Positions 26,346-38,600 of a DNA stretch of 64,000 bases are shown piece by piece (position 1 is the first letter of the stretch; every line of letters begins with the position of its first letter). Position numbers and translations under genes: made by a program. The notes below the pieces were generated by a model. That model saw only the letters and a program-made list of their open reading frames with translations, had not been told where the DNA came from and did no database searches. Source of the DNA: Cyanoderma ruficeps (taxonomy: Eukaryota; Chordata; Aves; Passeriformes; Timaliidae); NCBI GenBank assembly GCA_008694505.1, contig VZDJ01000090.1, positions 6,999,521 through 7,063,520 on the forward strand, in the 5' to 3' direction.

Positions 26346-27385
26346 AACCTGTGCTTGAATCTTTTTTTCCAGACCTCAGCTTTGAAGGAAGCTTCCCATT
26401 GAGATGCATACAAACTGTTGGTCTTACTTGGCTGGCTGGCTATTGGCCAAAAACAACAGCACTGCCTTGTTTTTAATCCCTCAGTCTCCTTGCAGCCAGG
26501 AGGAAAAGAAATGTTTTTATTATTATTTTTAATGCCCTTAAATTACAGGAACTCTGTAACAAAGTCTTTGAACATTCTTCTGAACATTCCTCTGCCTCCT
26601 TTCCAGCAGATATTGCCTATGGATATTCCCTACATTTATTTACATACCCGTTTATTTACATACCTGCCCAGGCTCTTCCCTCTGAGACAAACTCACTCAG
26701 ACTTTTAAGCAGTTCTTCCAATCTCTTGTACTCTAACATTGCATACATTTTCAGAGAGACAACAGAAATAGCTGACTTTTTTTTTTGTTATTGTTGACAA
26801 TTCTGCTTCCCTCAGATGTTGTCTTGACAACTGGGAACACCTTTGTCTCTGCTTTACAAATTGGCATTATTCAGAGTAAGGCAAATTCTAATGTAAATGT
26901 TTGGGGTTACTGAAGTCTTTAGTTTTCATCTCAGCTGCACACAGACTCCTTTACTGCCCTTCTATTTCCAACAGTGATAAGTCTCCATTTTTGTGCTTGG
27001 GAAAGAAAGTCTTATGTATTTCCCCTGCAGTTCCATGCAGAAAAGGCAGCATTTCAAAAGCAGGTGAAGCATTTTTTCCCTCTAAGCAGAGTAGAAATCC
27101 CATGTACTCACATCCTTCTGGGAGGGGAGAGCTATAAAACTGGTGGGAAGCTGTGTCACCTGGCTTGTGAAAAGCTTCTGGTTCATAGTTTGTGATTATA
27201 GGTTCATTAAAAAAGCATTCTGCCCTTAGAGTTAGCAAGACGTGTGCATATAAGCTCTTTCCACATACAGTTATCCAAATTAGGATGTTAGGGTCTGGAG
27301 GGTCAGACAACTACATGGGTTAAAATATGGTGGTTTAACAGGCTCAGAGAGCAGTGGTTAAAGGGTGATATCCTGCCTGGATGCC

Positions 27386-27690
27386 TGTCCTGATTAAAAT
27401 CCCTATCAATGACCTTGTGGGGGCAACAGAGCACATGCTGGCCAAGTTTGCGTAAGACACCAAACTGAGGGGTGCAGCTGACATGCTTGAGGGCAGGACT
27501 GCCAGTTCAGTGGGATGTAAAGAAAACTGCTTCTTCTATGAGGACAGATTGCCCATTGAGGCTCCTTGGAGGCTTTCAAGACTGAACCAAATAAAAGCTG
27601 AGAAGCCTGGTCTGACCTTGTGGTTGACCCTGTTTAGAGCAGAGGTCTGTAGCAGAGACTTTTTGAAGTCCCTTTCCACCAGTTATCCTG
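27386..27690 (+). mobile_element. CR1 LINE fragment, 3' part of ORF2 and 3' UTR
   Basis: Sense-strand translation gives fragments of the CR1 reverse-transcriptase active-site region: NDLVGATEHMLAKFA, then a stop where the catalytic Asp pair begins, then DTKL. At 27565-27690 the sequence matches the conserved CR1 3' region (GGAGGCTTTCAAGACTGAAC, then GTCCCTTTCCACC). Sequence between these parts appears deleted. It is a dead, 5'-truncated copy. Confidence 0.75.
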
Positions 27691-28194
27691 GGGTCCCACA
27701 CAGGAGGATTTTTTTACTGGAGGACCCATACTGTGCAGATAAAGGGCCTCCTCCAGAACAGTGGTCTCTTTCCTATCATCTTCTAGGCATGGTTTCTCTT
27801 CTGGTTTACTCTCCTTCCCTGCCTAGACAGGGTAGTAGTACTCTGAGGCAGTACTGGTTGTTATGGTAACATATAACCAACATGAACTCCACCTGGGTTT
27901 GGAATCACTTTTACTCTGAAGTCACAGATGTGGCTTGTCTGAATTGTTAAATTTCAGTGTACAGAAACCAAACTTCCCATCCCCTAAACTCAGGAGATCT
28001 CACTCACAACCTAACTTTCATTGGCATTTCCAAGTTATTGTCACAAGACTGTGCTCACACATCATGCTTTTGGTCTGTATCTTGCACTGGTCAAGATGCA
28101 TTTGACAGAAAGAATGTTTTCCAAACAAACTGTAGAGTAGTTCTGGGCTACTATGAGTAAGATCTCACATTGTATATGCATGTAAGGCACAATA

Positions 28195-28232
28195 AAAAAG
28201 TGTGTGTATAGTGTATAGTGTATAGTGTATCA
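28195..28232. repeat. Short GTGTATA tandem repeat
   Basis: About three to four copies of GTGTATA follow a short GT run. It is a minor microsatellite just upstream of the 132-bp tandem duplication. Confidence 0.7.
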
Positions 28233-28308
28233 TTATTTATTGCATTTTCTACCCCAAGAGTTCTATCCAGGAACTCTTTGTAAATAAAGTAACTGTGGAG
28301 AAATGGCA

Positions 28309-28440
28309 TCAACATGGTGCTGACTCCTATATTTTGGTTGAAGAGGCTTATTTGCATGCAAAGGCTTCTTTTAGTATATGACTGTGTGGAAAAGTAATAC
28401 CAGGAAAATATGCAATGATTGGTGGTTCTTTGTGGGTCAT
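28309..28440. repeat. 132-bp tandem duplication, unit 1
   Basis: The unit begins TCAACATGGTGCTGACTCC and ends TTTGTGGGTCAT. It is followed immediately by a second copy with only a few differences (for example TTATTTGCATG here against TCATTTTCATG). The high identity means a recent duplication. Because 132 is a multiple of three, a minus-strand frame stays open through both copies and looks like a repetitive protein, but it has no supporting gene features. Confidence 0.9.
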
Positions 28441-28572
28441 TCAACATGGTGCTGACTCCTATATTTTGGTTGAAGAGGCTCATTTTCATGCAAAGGCTTC
28501 TTTTAGTATATGACTGTGTAGAAAAGTAATACCAGGAAAACATGCAATGATTGGTAGTTCTTTGTGGGTCAT
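28441..28572. repeat. 132-bp tandem duplication, unit 2
   Basis: Second copy of the unit, abutting the first with no spacer. It differs at a handful of positions. No TSDs or mobile-element ends flank the pair, so slippage or unequal exchange is the simplest origin. Confidence 0.9.
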
Positions 28573-30157
28573 ACGTTACACAGGAAAATCCATATTCAAA
28601 GAAGATCCATGCTGCAGAATTCCTCAGCAGCCTTGACTTTTAACATGCTATGTATCCTGAAGTATGAAACCAGCTGTGGATAGAAAGGCATTTTTAGGAA
28701 AACTGACAATATTGAGGTGTGACAAAATTCTGTTTCAAATTTGCTCTCACCTTGGGTATTTGATTTCTTCCTCTTCCAGTTGTCTCCATACAGTCCTCTC
28801 TGGTAAATATAAAAGTAGTAAAACAGCTGATCCTTATGTATGGTTTCTCTTGTATCTTCTGCTTCAGGACTACATTCCACCCGAAGTGAGATGACTGTAA
28901 TGAATAAAGATAGGTTTTTCTTATGTGCATGAGCCATGCAACTGATTTGTTTGAATTTCCCCTGGTTTTTGCACCTAGAATATCCCTGTGTTTTTTGAAA
29001 ACTGCTAGTATTTATTTGAATACTAATTTATAACACCACCATGCTGACTGAAACCAACACTTTTCTTTCACTTTGCTTAATAGAATGACTGAAGTCAAAT
29101 ACATGCAGAAGGACTTTATTTGTCAGCATTTATATCCTTACTCTTTGAACTCAGTAGTTCTGTTTCACAGCTCATCTTCTCGCCCTTAATTCCCAGTGTA
29201 CCTCTGCAATAAGCTCATATTGAAAATAAATTTATTAATCTTTTCCAGTCTCATAGATTTGCACTTGCTTTGTAAATTTTTTTTTACAAGTACTTAGTTT
29301 CCTTCTTCATCATGCCAAGAATTGTCATGGATTCTGCACATTTTTAACATACTGAAGATAATTAACATTCCTTACAGCAGGTAGAAAAGTTCTCTTTACC
29401 TGGCTAGGGAATGCTGCCACAGTAAAATTAACTATGTGCTGATTTCCACCATAAAGGAAACAAATCTATCACAGATGCAGAGACAGTGTCACTAAGTGGT
29501 CCCATTAGAGCTCGATTTTTCTCTTTGCCAGGAAATGAAAGCTTGACTCCGTACTCTGAAAAGCAAACACATGTCACAGAGCAGCCCCAAGTCTGCACAG
29601 ACTGTTTATGACTGTTTCCCTTCTCCAAACAACAAGCAGTTTAAACGGCAAAAGGTCTGTCTCGAGCTGTGGCTGTTCTCTGTCAGGGTGACACTGTCCA
29701 GGCAACAGTTACATTTTCCAAGAGTTATGGGGTTTAAAGTACTTATTTGTTTTCCTGGCTCAACCTGCCACACAAGACACATTGAAAATTATGTGATCCT
29801 AAGCAGGTTTCTCAGAGATAACCAGTAGCAGAGGTACTAATCCAAGAGGTGAACTCAGAATAGATGTCTTGAGATGTCTTGGAAACATGCAGTTCTGGAC
29901 AACTCAATTCCCCGCCCCTCTTTTTCAGTTTTTAAAAAGATATTTAACTGGTTGAGGGGGGTGGGGTGGAGGGTTTTTTTGGGTTTTTTTTTAATTGTAT
30001 TACCCATAAAATACAACTTACAGTTCAATCTGCATGACATCTCCCAGAGACATTTTAGGAGAAACACATATGATCTGACATTGAAAATCTGGCCAAGTTA
30101 TTTTGGACATATCTTTCTTGAGGAACAGGCACAAGTTGCCTCGAGCTCTCTGCTGCT

Positions 30158-30640
30158 GCTTGTTCTGATGCCTTGGGGGGGCTGACCTGAAACAGAGACT
30201 GGACAGAGCTAGAGAATGAAGTAGGTATTTATTGAAAGGCCTCCAGGATCCACCTTGGGCAGGACAGGGCCTGACCAGGGCTACAACCAAGGTGGACTAA
30301 GAATGGTCACAAAATGGCAAACCGGTTACGAGATCTCACATTTTTATAAGTTTTGTCCATTTGCATATTGGAGTTTAATTATCCAATTACAGCTTCAGGT
30401 TGTGAGGTCCCATCCTTCTTGTTCCTCCCTTCAGTCCACTGCTGTTTATGCTGTTGGGCTGAAAGGTGTCCTTGGTTCTCAGCAGGAAAAAGATTTGTTT
30501 TGTCTACCTACAATGTGAAGAGAGCTTACCAGCACTTAATATGAGGCTCAGAACTACCTAGGCAGCACAGAATCTGAAAATGTGAAAGCTAAAACTTAAG
30601 GCATCAGTTCCTGCATTGCATGTGCTCGTGCAGGCCTGGA
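30158..30640 (-). mobile_element. Probable solo LTR of an endogenous retrovirus
   Basis: Read on the minus strand, a TATA box (TATAAAAA, 30341-30348) is followed about 110 bases later by AATAAA (30228-30233), the U3-R-poly(A) layout of a retroviral LTR. A possible outer end TG occurs at 30158. The right end is not fixed: CA candidates lie near 30578 and 30620, and GC-rich sequence to about 30830 may also belong. I could not find a target-site duplication, and no internal coding region adjoins it. Confidence 0.45.
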
Positions 30641-33600
30641 AGAAATGTGCTCCCGCTCTGCCGGGCTTGTGGCTCCTCAGGCCTGGGAGGGCTTGTGGCC
30701 TTCAGTGCTACATAGTGGGAACTCAGGAGCAGTGGTGTGTCTGCGAATCTATGGGCCCAGAGCCTGGAGCCTGAACTCCATCACAAAACCCATGACATGG
30801 CCACACAAGAGAACTTCTCATCTCTAGAGGAGCTCCAGGACCTCTAGTTCCCTGGCTACCTGGCAATCTGGGAACTGTACTCAGAGCAGTTGCCAAAATT
30901 TCTTTAGAGAGCTTACTAAGACTTTCTTTGGCTTTTCAGCATAGGAAGCATTTTTTAAAGCAGATGATCTATGTCTTCCAGCTGGAGGAAGAGTTGAAAT
31001 TGATTAAAGAGGCATATAATTCCCATGTTCATTGAATGTAACTTGCAGGCTTGTGGCTCTTGGAAAAAAAAGTCTCCTTTAGAAAAGACATAGTCTAGAA
31101 GCACTTGTAAACAACATCTGAAAGTAAGGCCATTTGGGGGATACTCCTTTTCCTCAAATATCAGAAAGTTAATGCCAAAGCTTATGTTCTCCTCTTGAAA
31201 TGGAACAGCTCTTTCTTTTGGCGGTGGCATTGTTAGAGGAAGAGTTCAGCAACAAAGAGGGAAATGAAGGTTAAAGAGAAGCCATTCATCCTGTTAGCAC
31301 TGTAGTTGCACAAGAAGTGGACAGTGTAAGAAATTCCAAAACCATGTATTTATTATCAGGGAATAAATATATTCCACAACTGGAGCCAGAAACTCTTCTA
31401 CCACTGACTCTCATATTTTAAAAGTCTCATTTCTTCTGTCTGCTTGGTATCTGAAAACAAGGCATACCCGCAATTCTCATTTATTTCTTTAATCAGCAGG
31501 CTATACATACCAAGGCCATTGGTGTGACTGGATCTTCTTATTGGTAAATAGTAGACTCATGATAACTATTTCTGAAGTCAATTGTTAAAAAGGTATCACG
31601 GATCACTGTAGATTATAACAAAACATTCTTTTCAGTGCTAAATGAGTAACACTGTGTTTCTTATTAATATCCACCATAGCAATCCTTCACCATGGAAAAT
31701 AAACAACACAGCTGTTTTCAGATATATAAAAAAACAACCAGTAACCCTGGTAAAGATTTAATGCTTTTTTTTCAACGCATGTTCTACCCTGTGCAAGATT
31801 TATAGGATTATAGTGAAATACATTAGAAAAACGTGTGGATGGTTGGAGCAATGTAAACCACTGAAAAGATAAACCATTCCACATCAACTCTATTCTAGCT
31901 AAAAATGCCATTATGAAAACACCTTTTTCTGCCAACTTTTCCTGCTGTCTCATACACATGCCAAACTACCTACACCCATTATCACAAGATTTTCTTTCCC
32001 AGTCTTTAACACAGAATTACCTTCTTTCTCCTCTTTCAACAGTGCCATGGTGCTTCAAGTCTCTTGTGCCCAAAATACTATCCATCAGTAGATTTCAAAA
32101 GCTGAACCAGAGTTCCTGTCTTCTGTATTTTCTTGCAAACAGATCATACAGACTGAAAAGACTACCACTTGTTGAAGGTCTCACAATACTCTTGTCTCCC
32201 CTACAAGTCCTTCCCCAAACTCAACACCTGTGTGTGTATCTGGGTTTAACAAACAATCCCACTAAATGCACCCTGCTGGCCCCTGCCCTTCAGCATTTGT
32301 TTGGCACCAAATTTCTCAGTGCCTGGAGGCCACAATTGCTGTAACACACATCTTCTCACAGCTGCTTTGCCAGCCTCTTTCCTAGGGCTCCCTGTCACCT
32401 ACCCCTCAGGCACCACAGCACCCGGCTTGGTCATGCAACACCTCAAACAGCAGCAGCAACTTTGGGCATTTGGCAATTCCCAGGCCTCTCACTGCTCCCC
32501 TAGCCCAATTCTCTTTGCTATGAGTTCAGTGCCAGAAGTGTGTACAAGGCACTTTGAAGGTTGCTGTGGATGGCTTTTCCCAAATGAAAAACCCATGGGC
32601 AGGCAAATCCTCGCTAACTGGGGCAAAAAGTGTCTCACACTCATTTTGTGACTCCTCTCGGGTACAAACCATACATTGCCACACATGGCTTACAATTGCT
32701 ACCATGTTTGGAAATAAATTCTGTGTCTGTAGGGCCATGGTAGGTGGTTCATGAGTTGATAGGCACTTTGTATTCATTAGTGAGTAAAACGTTTAACATT
32801 TTCAGTTAAGTACTTGGTAATAAGGGTACAGACCAAGCTACAACTAAACCTGAGGGAACCACTGTCCCGTGCCAGGCAGACCACTTTGGGAAGACCCTCA
32901 ATGGCTGTCTTAAATGACCTTTCTTCCCTTCACGGTAAGAAAACCATATACTGACTATCTCTATGTATTAAATGCTAGGGCACCCCTAAGTGCAGACACA
33001 TTTTGAGTGAATTACCCTCAGGGTTCAAAAAATGGAGATAATAGAAAAGGAATGGGACACACCACAGAGCCCTGCTACATGGCCAATCAATTGCATTTCT
33101 TTCTAAAGGACACAGTGCAAGCCAGAAAACCTTGAAATGCAGGGGCTTATGGGAACAGTTTCAGAAATGAATACAGCAATCATCAAAGAGAAATGAATTA
33201 GACCACACAGACTTATGTGAACTTGAACACTGCTGTCATAGAGCTATTTATAATTTTTCTCTCCAGAACAAAAGGAGTCAGTAGGCATCTGCCTATAGAA
33301 CAAGCTACACTTTAGAGCAGCTCAAGTCCCCAAATAATTTATTTTTGGTAATTGCATATATTTGCTTTTTGAACAATTCTTAGTGGAGGAGCCTTAAAAG
33401 GCTGCATGGTAATGTGAAGAGGTTAATAGAGAGGGAGGGGAACAGAACACAACAGCAGTCAGAAAGAAAAGAGAAGGGAGCTAAATGAAGACTCCCACTG
33501 CACTTCAGAATAACACTTCATGCCTCTGCAAAAGGTCTGCGACACCACAGCAACTCAGAAGTTTGTAATCAGATTTACTTTTCAACTGAGAGGCCCATGA

Positions 33601-35582
33601 AAGAAGTTCAAAGAACTGACTCTCAGTTCTGAGTAGAGCAAAATGAGCTTTTTAACCTTGTGTTGTGCACAGTCTCATCAGCCCAGCACATATCCCTGGT
33701 CAAGATTACAGAACATTTTCCTTGCTGAGTGCCAAACAGATGTTATGAAACACATTTGGTAGAACATATGAAAATACATGTCTTAGTGGTTTCTCATAAT
33801 AATAGCTAAACAAAGTGTCAAAACCTGGAGTTGATGGGAGAATGCAAAATTAAATGCTGGTCCATAGTTGTTCTTTGTTTTTGAAACCTTCTATGACCCT
33901 GAATTTTCTGAAGATGCGCTATCAGACACTCAGGCTTCAAATTAGTAAACTAAATATGGGGACTGTCCTCTGGCTGAGTGGGCAGTATTCATGGTTTCTT
34001 CTCTTTCTCCTGGTCTACAGCATCTGTCTGCATGACCTGTGAAATACTGCTGTTATTTCTTACCAGTGGCAGAGCACCACAAGGGCCTTGCATGTCCATG
34101 TGTCCTTGGTCAGAACTCATACAACAGACACTGTGACCAGGCCTGATCTTCTGCTTCCCACACACACTCTGGGATGGGTGCCCTTGTACTATAACTCAGA
34201 ATCTGTGTGAGGATTGTCATGGCCAAAGGACAGGAAGCATGAGAACAAGATATATTCACAGAAGTTGACTGATTTGACTTGAGGCTCTTATAAGGTCATG
34301 CTTGAGTTTCATATGCAGACACATTTTTCATTTGTCAAGGAAAAAAGATATGTTAGGAATAATGTTCCAACTGAATGATCTTTCATATTCAAAAGCTGCA
34401 TATGACCTTGAAAGCAACCTATTAGCCCAGAGTACCTCAGTTTTCAGGTAAACTTTCCACTTCTTAGTTCCCCAACAGTTATAGGTTTGGGCTCCAAATA
34501 CACCCAAAGCATTCATAAAATCTCAAACCCATCCCATTAACTATATTCCTAGTGAGTAAAATATTTAAACGTGTCCTTAAACTCCGCTGATTTAACAAAC
34601 TGTAAACATGCATGAGTGCTGGCTGGAATGTGCTTTAATCACCTTCAAGCATCATTCAAGTACTGCTGCTGGGCTGGATTAAGTCAAGAAAAGGTTGTCA
34701 GGATTTCTGTAAGGATATCTCAATGCTGTTAGTCTCAACAGGAGTTGGGCTGTTTATTTCTACAAGGACAGCATCTCCCTTACAGGAACCTGATGCTTCT
34801 CTTTGCCATTTCAGAGCGAAGCTGGCAACTCCAGTAGCAACTCCCATGTAAAATGCTGTATTAGAGGGAGTGCCAGGTTTCCATTCAGACTTCAAATGTA
34901 ATGTTGATAGAAAGCACTGGTCAAGCTCCAGCTCCTTCCTGAATCTGCTCATTATCTGTAAAATGAATTACAGTATTACTTGCCTATTTCCCAGGGAAGC
35001 AGCAATCATAATTTGGTTAATAATTGAAGAAGCACTTTGAGGTTCTCAGATAAAATACACTGCACAAATACTGTCCAGGCCCATGTTTTTAAGTTATAAA
35101 TTAGGCAGAAAGAGGAAATAACAAAGAGTAATGGATTAATTACATTCACTTAATATAATTCGTAAGTGGATAAACACTTAGAGCCGTGTGACTTGGCAAC
35201 ATTTACTGCAGTCTACAGCCACAAACCAAAGAGACTCACTAGAGGCTGCAACAAATCCCTGCTATAAAGACATAAGTAGTAGATTGGCTTCATTTCCTTG
35301 CTCAGATTTCTTTTATCCCAGAGCTGCAGATGTATATACATATATTCCTATACTGTAGTTTGCTCTTAACTGTTCGAAAGTTGCTGAATTTTATTCAAAT
35401 TGCTACCTGAATTAGTTATGTAGAGGAGAAAGGCAGTCTTGTGACACTGTATCTTGCGGTGCTGTTAAAAAACAAGAACTTTCAAAGAAGCAGGAGAAAT
35501 CTGCTAATCGAGCCGTAGTCATTCAACTGGAGTCTTCTATAAGATGGCAAATTATATCATCTTCTTTTTCCTTAATGTAAAG

Positions 35583-35690
35583 GTTAACAACAGAATATCC
35601 CGGACACTATGGAGAAGATATGGACATGATGATGTACACTTACGACTACTACATCCGTGGGGCAACCACAACTTTCTCTGCTGTGCACAG
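35583..35690 (+). CDS. DPT: Dermatopontin exon 3 (residues 142-178)
   Basis: The acceptor GTAAAG and first base G complete Trp142. The exon encodes [18 protein letters not shown], then a Tyr-rich strand and [11 protein letters not shown]. The [10 protein letters not shown] segment is the region of dermatopontin reported to support integrin-mediated cell adhesion (family knowledge). The exon ends CACAG|GTTTGC, splitting Arg178. Oddities are the run of methionines at 157-159 and His177 where I recall a Glu in mammals. The acceptor's pyrimidine tract is modest but present (TTCTTTTTCCTT upstream). Confidence 0.93.
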
Positions 35691-38600
35691 GTTTGCTTTT
35701 CATTTGTATCATTAGAAATTTTTAAAAGTCTGTCTCTTCTATTTCCCCCCACCAGTGCATGGCTGATACCATCTGCTGTGGTGCTCAGCATCACACTAGT
35801 AATTCTGAGGGCCAAAGTTCACAGTACATACGATTCACTGTCCAGAGTGGTGTATCAGCAGCAGGGTATGCTCATGGGGATCATTTGTCATGTCCATCTG
35901 AGCAGTGAAAAATACAGCAGTGGTAGGCTGGGCTGAACTTGACCTTCACAAAATGAAACAGGTCTTCAGTATAATTTCTCCCCTACTCCTAGTTGCAGCA
36001 TATTTCATTGAGCTCAGTGAAATTCCCTCAGGGAATGAGGGACTTGTTTTGGTCCACTTTTCTCTACAGAGAAGCAGGGAATCTGCCAGCATGCAAAGTT
36101 AAGACTGTACAAATTGCAATGTGAACGTTTTAAAAGGCCCAATCCATGTCAGCGCATTTCTAACAGATTCAAGCCACTCCAGGAATTCAGGCAGTCCCAC
36201 GCACCTTGATCTCTTTCCAGAAAATGAGTTAACTATATTTTCTTGATCAGTCTTGGCCATTTCTTGGTATTTGCTAGTCTTCTTAGGAGAGGCCCTATGG
36301 CTAGTGAAGTCGTAGTCATGCAAATAGATTCACAATTTTCCCGTTCAGTTAAAAAGGACTGTCTCCCTTTTTACTATACAGAACTCTAAAGTTTTAAAAT
36401 TTGGGTTTAACATAAATCCCACACTGTTGTCTGCCTGGGGCTACAGAGATCCTAACAGAGCAGGTTTAAGAAGAGTGTAAGTAGTCACTGAAACCTGATT
36501 GTGGGAGAGAGATCTTGATTCTTTCAAGCTGCCCTCTATATAAATCAACTGTGAGCTATTTTTTTGCTGATGTCTTTTATTAGGCACCTCAGTCCAGTAT
36601 ATTAAAACATTTGTTATCAAACACAACACAGACAGCGAGGCAAGGTGTCCTGCACTGCTCTGCCAAGATAGGCTACATGAGAAGGGGGAGAGAAGACATC
36701 AATATTTCAAGCTGTCTCTAATAACACCCAAAGCAACCGAAGTGCTTTGGTCACTGTAATGCTCTCAGCCTGCCAAAGTTCACTATAGGCATCCCTCATC
36801 CAAAAGGTTACGTAAAATAAGGAGGCTTTTCCAGAAGTGACAACACATTGTGAGATTGCTGTAGGTAACTGTAATTTCCTGGCTAAAATTACCCTGTTTA
36901 TTATTAAATGGAAGCTGTGTCTGCAAATTCTTCCTATAAGGAAGAGTATCTTTTACAGATACTTGACTCAAAGGTATCTATTTATCACTTTAGATAAAGA
37001 AATTACAAGGTCACAAGGGGCAGCCCCATTCCAGGCTTTTCATCTTAAATATTCCCAGCGCTATCCTTAATCCTTGTTCCTCGTGGTTGTGGCAGAAAGT
37101 AGGGGAAATAATGCAGACAGTGCATTCCCCTGCAGCTGGAATCCAGACTCCATCGGATGTGGACCAGGGTAAAGTCTGGAATCACAAGGACAAGCCTGGA
37201 AAACAAAGCAGCCAAGGTAGCCTATGTCTCTGAGCAGATTTCTGTCTCTGACTGCTGAAGGCAGCCTTCAGAACAGGGTGGCAGTGGGGCCACTGGTCAG
37301 GAGCAAAGGCAGCCTCATGGGAATGTACATCAGGAGTACAGGTCCGCCCAGGACCACAGTGCCTTGGAGAAGCCACCAGCAAAACACTGTCCTATCTCTG
37401 CTCTGGTGGCAGTCATACACCTGCAATAGTAGCAGGCTGAAACTACAGAGAAAATACTTTATGGATTGCAAACTGGAAAAGTTTTCTGCATCAATGAACT
37501 TTCTGGCCCTCAGCTTCCAGAACAACCAGAAACAATTTGTGTTGCCAAGAGAATGAAGTGAAAGAAAAATATCTTTCTACACCAGTTCAGAATTCAGATT
37601 CAGGCTGTAACACTCCCCCTGAGCAGTATGAATCACAAAAGTCAGCAAAATTTGTCGTCCTTAATGGTTCTGTGCAGCCCATGAGGCTGAACAGGAGCAG
37701 GAAAAGGTCTTCTGAGTCTCAGCCTGCCTGGAGCATGCACATTTCCACTTGTCTGTGTGAACATTTTTAATTCTTTATTTTCAAGCACATTAAACTTCTG
37801 TCCATACTATTTAGCTCATGATGGACAATGTTCCTGAGCTAACAAGAGGCAAAAAAAGCCTCTGAATGTATTTCAGTTTAAGCTTTCCCAATCACTTCAA
37901 ACAGGTAGGTATTTTTTAGACTTTTTCAATAAACATGCAGATATCTTCCCTTCTTACTCCTTAAGACATTGCATCACTGAGGTGACTGTTGATACAAGGA
38001 TATTTGAGGCAGCATGTGATGCTTGTGGCAAAGGATGTAGAAAGTTCAGAATTATGTTATCCTCACCAACACTTCTGTAATCACTCTCTGTGTTTCCATG
38101 TCTGTGTATCAGGAGTGAAAGAGTTGATCATCAAAGGTTTTAACTGCTCCTTTGTGGAGAACAGACTTCAGAAGTGGTTACTATTTACATTTTTCAGTCT
38201 CATTTTAAATAGGTCAAAAGGAGAAAACAATTGTCTATAAAGCAAGACAAAAGCAGCTGGAAGGAATTAGAAAAGGCCTGAAGTATCTCTGGGATCCCAT
38301 TCAGGAGTGTGGTGATAACACTGATGCAGACAGGATGACCTGGACATAAATAAGGGAACATTTGCATGGAAGGGCAGTATCTTTTGTTAGACAGACAGAT
38401 ACAGTCAAATTTCAGAGAAGGACATGATCTATGTGAAGCAGGTTGTAAACAACTGAAACTGCCCACATAAACATGCACACTGCAAACCCTTGGCTTGCAA
38501 AATAGCTTCCAAAATTAAACCCACAAACCAAACAACATAATACCTTCAGCCTGAGCTCTGAAACATGCCAAGTGACAATGGTATGGCTGCCTGGTGGAGG

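Noticed and set aside
27483..27869. 128-codon + strand frame
   Set aside because: Overlaps a CR1 3' fragment and runs into unrelated sequence.
28151..28543. 130-codon minus-strand frame with an internal repeat
   Set aside because: Created by the 132-bp tandem duplication, whose length is a multiple of three. No start context, splice sites or homologue.
31913..32344. 143-codon + strand frame in DPT intron 2
   Set aside because: The composition is that of random intronic DNA. No motif, no splice support and no recognisable family.
35544..35936. 130-codon + strand frame across DPT exon 3
   Set aside because: It reads exon 3 in the wrong frame and runs into the intron. The correct frame, with matching splice phase, gives dermatopontin.
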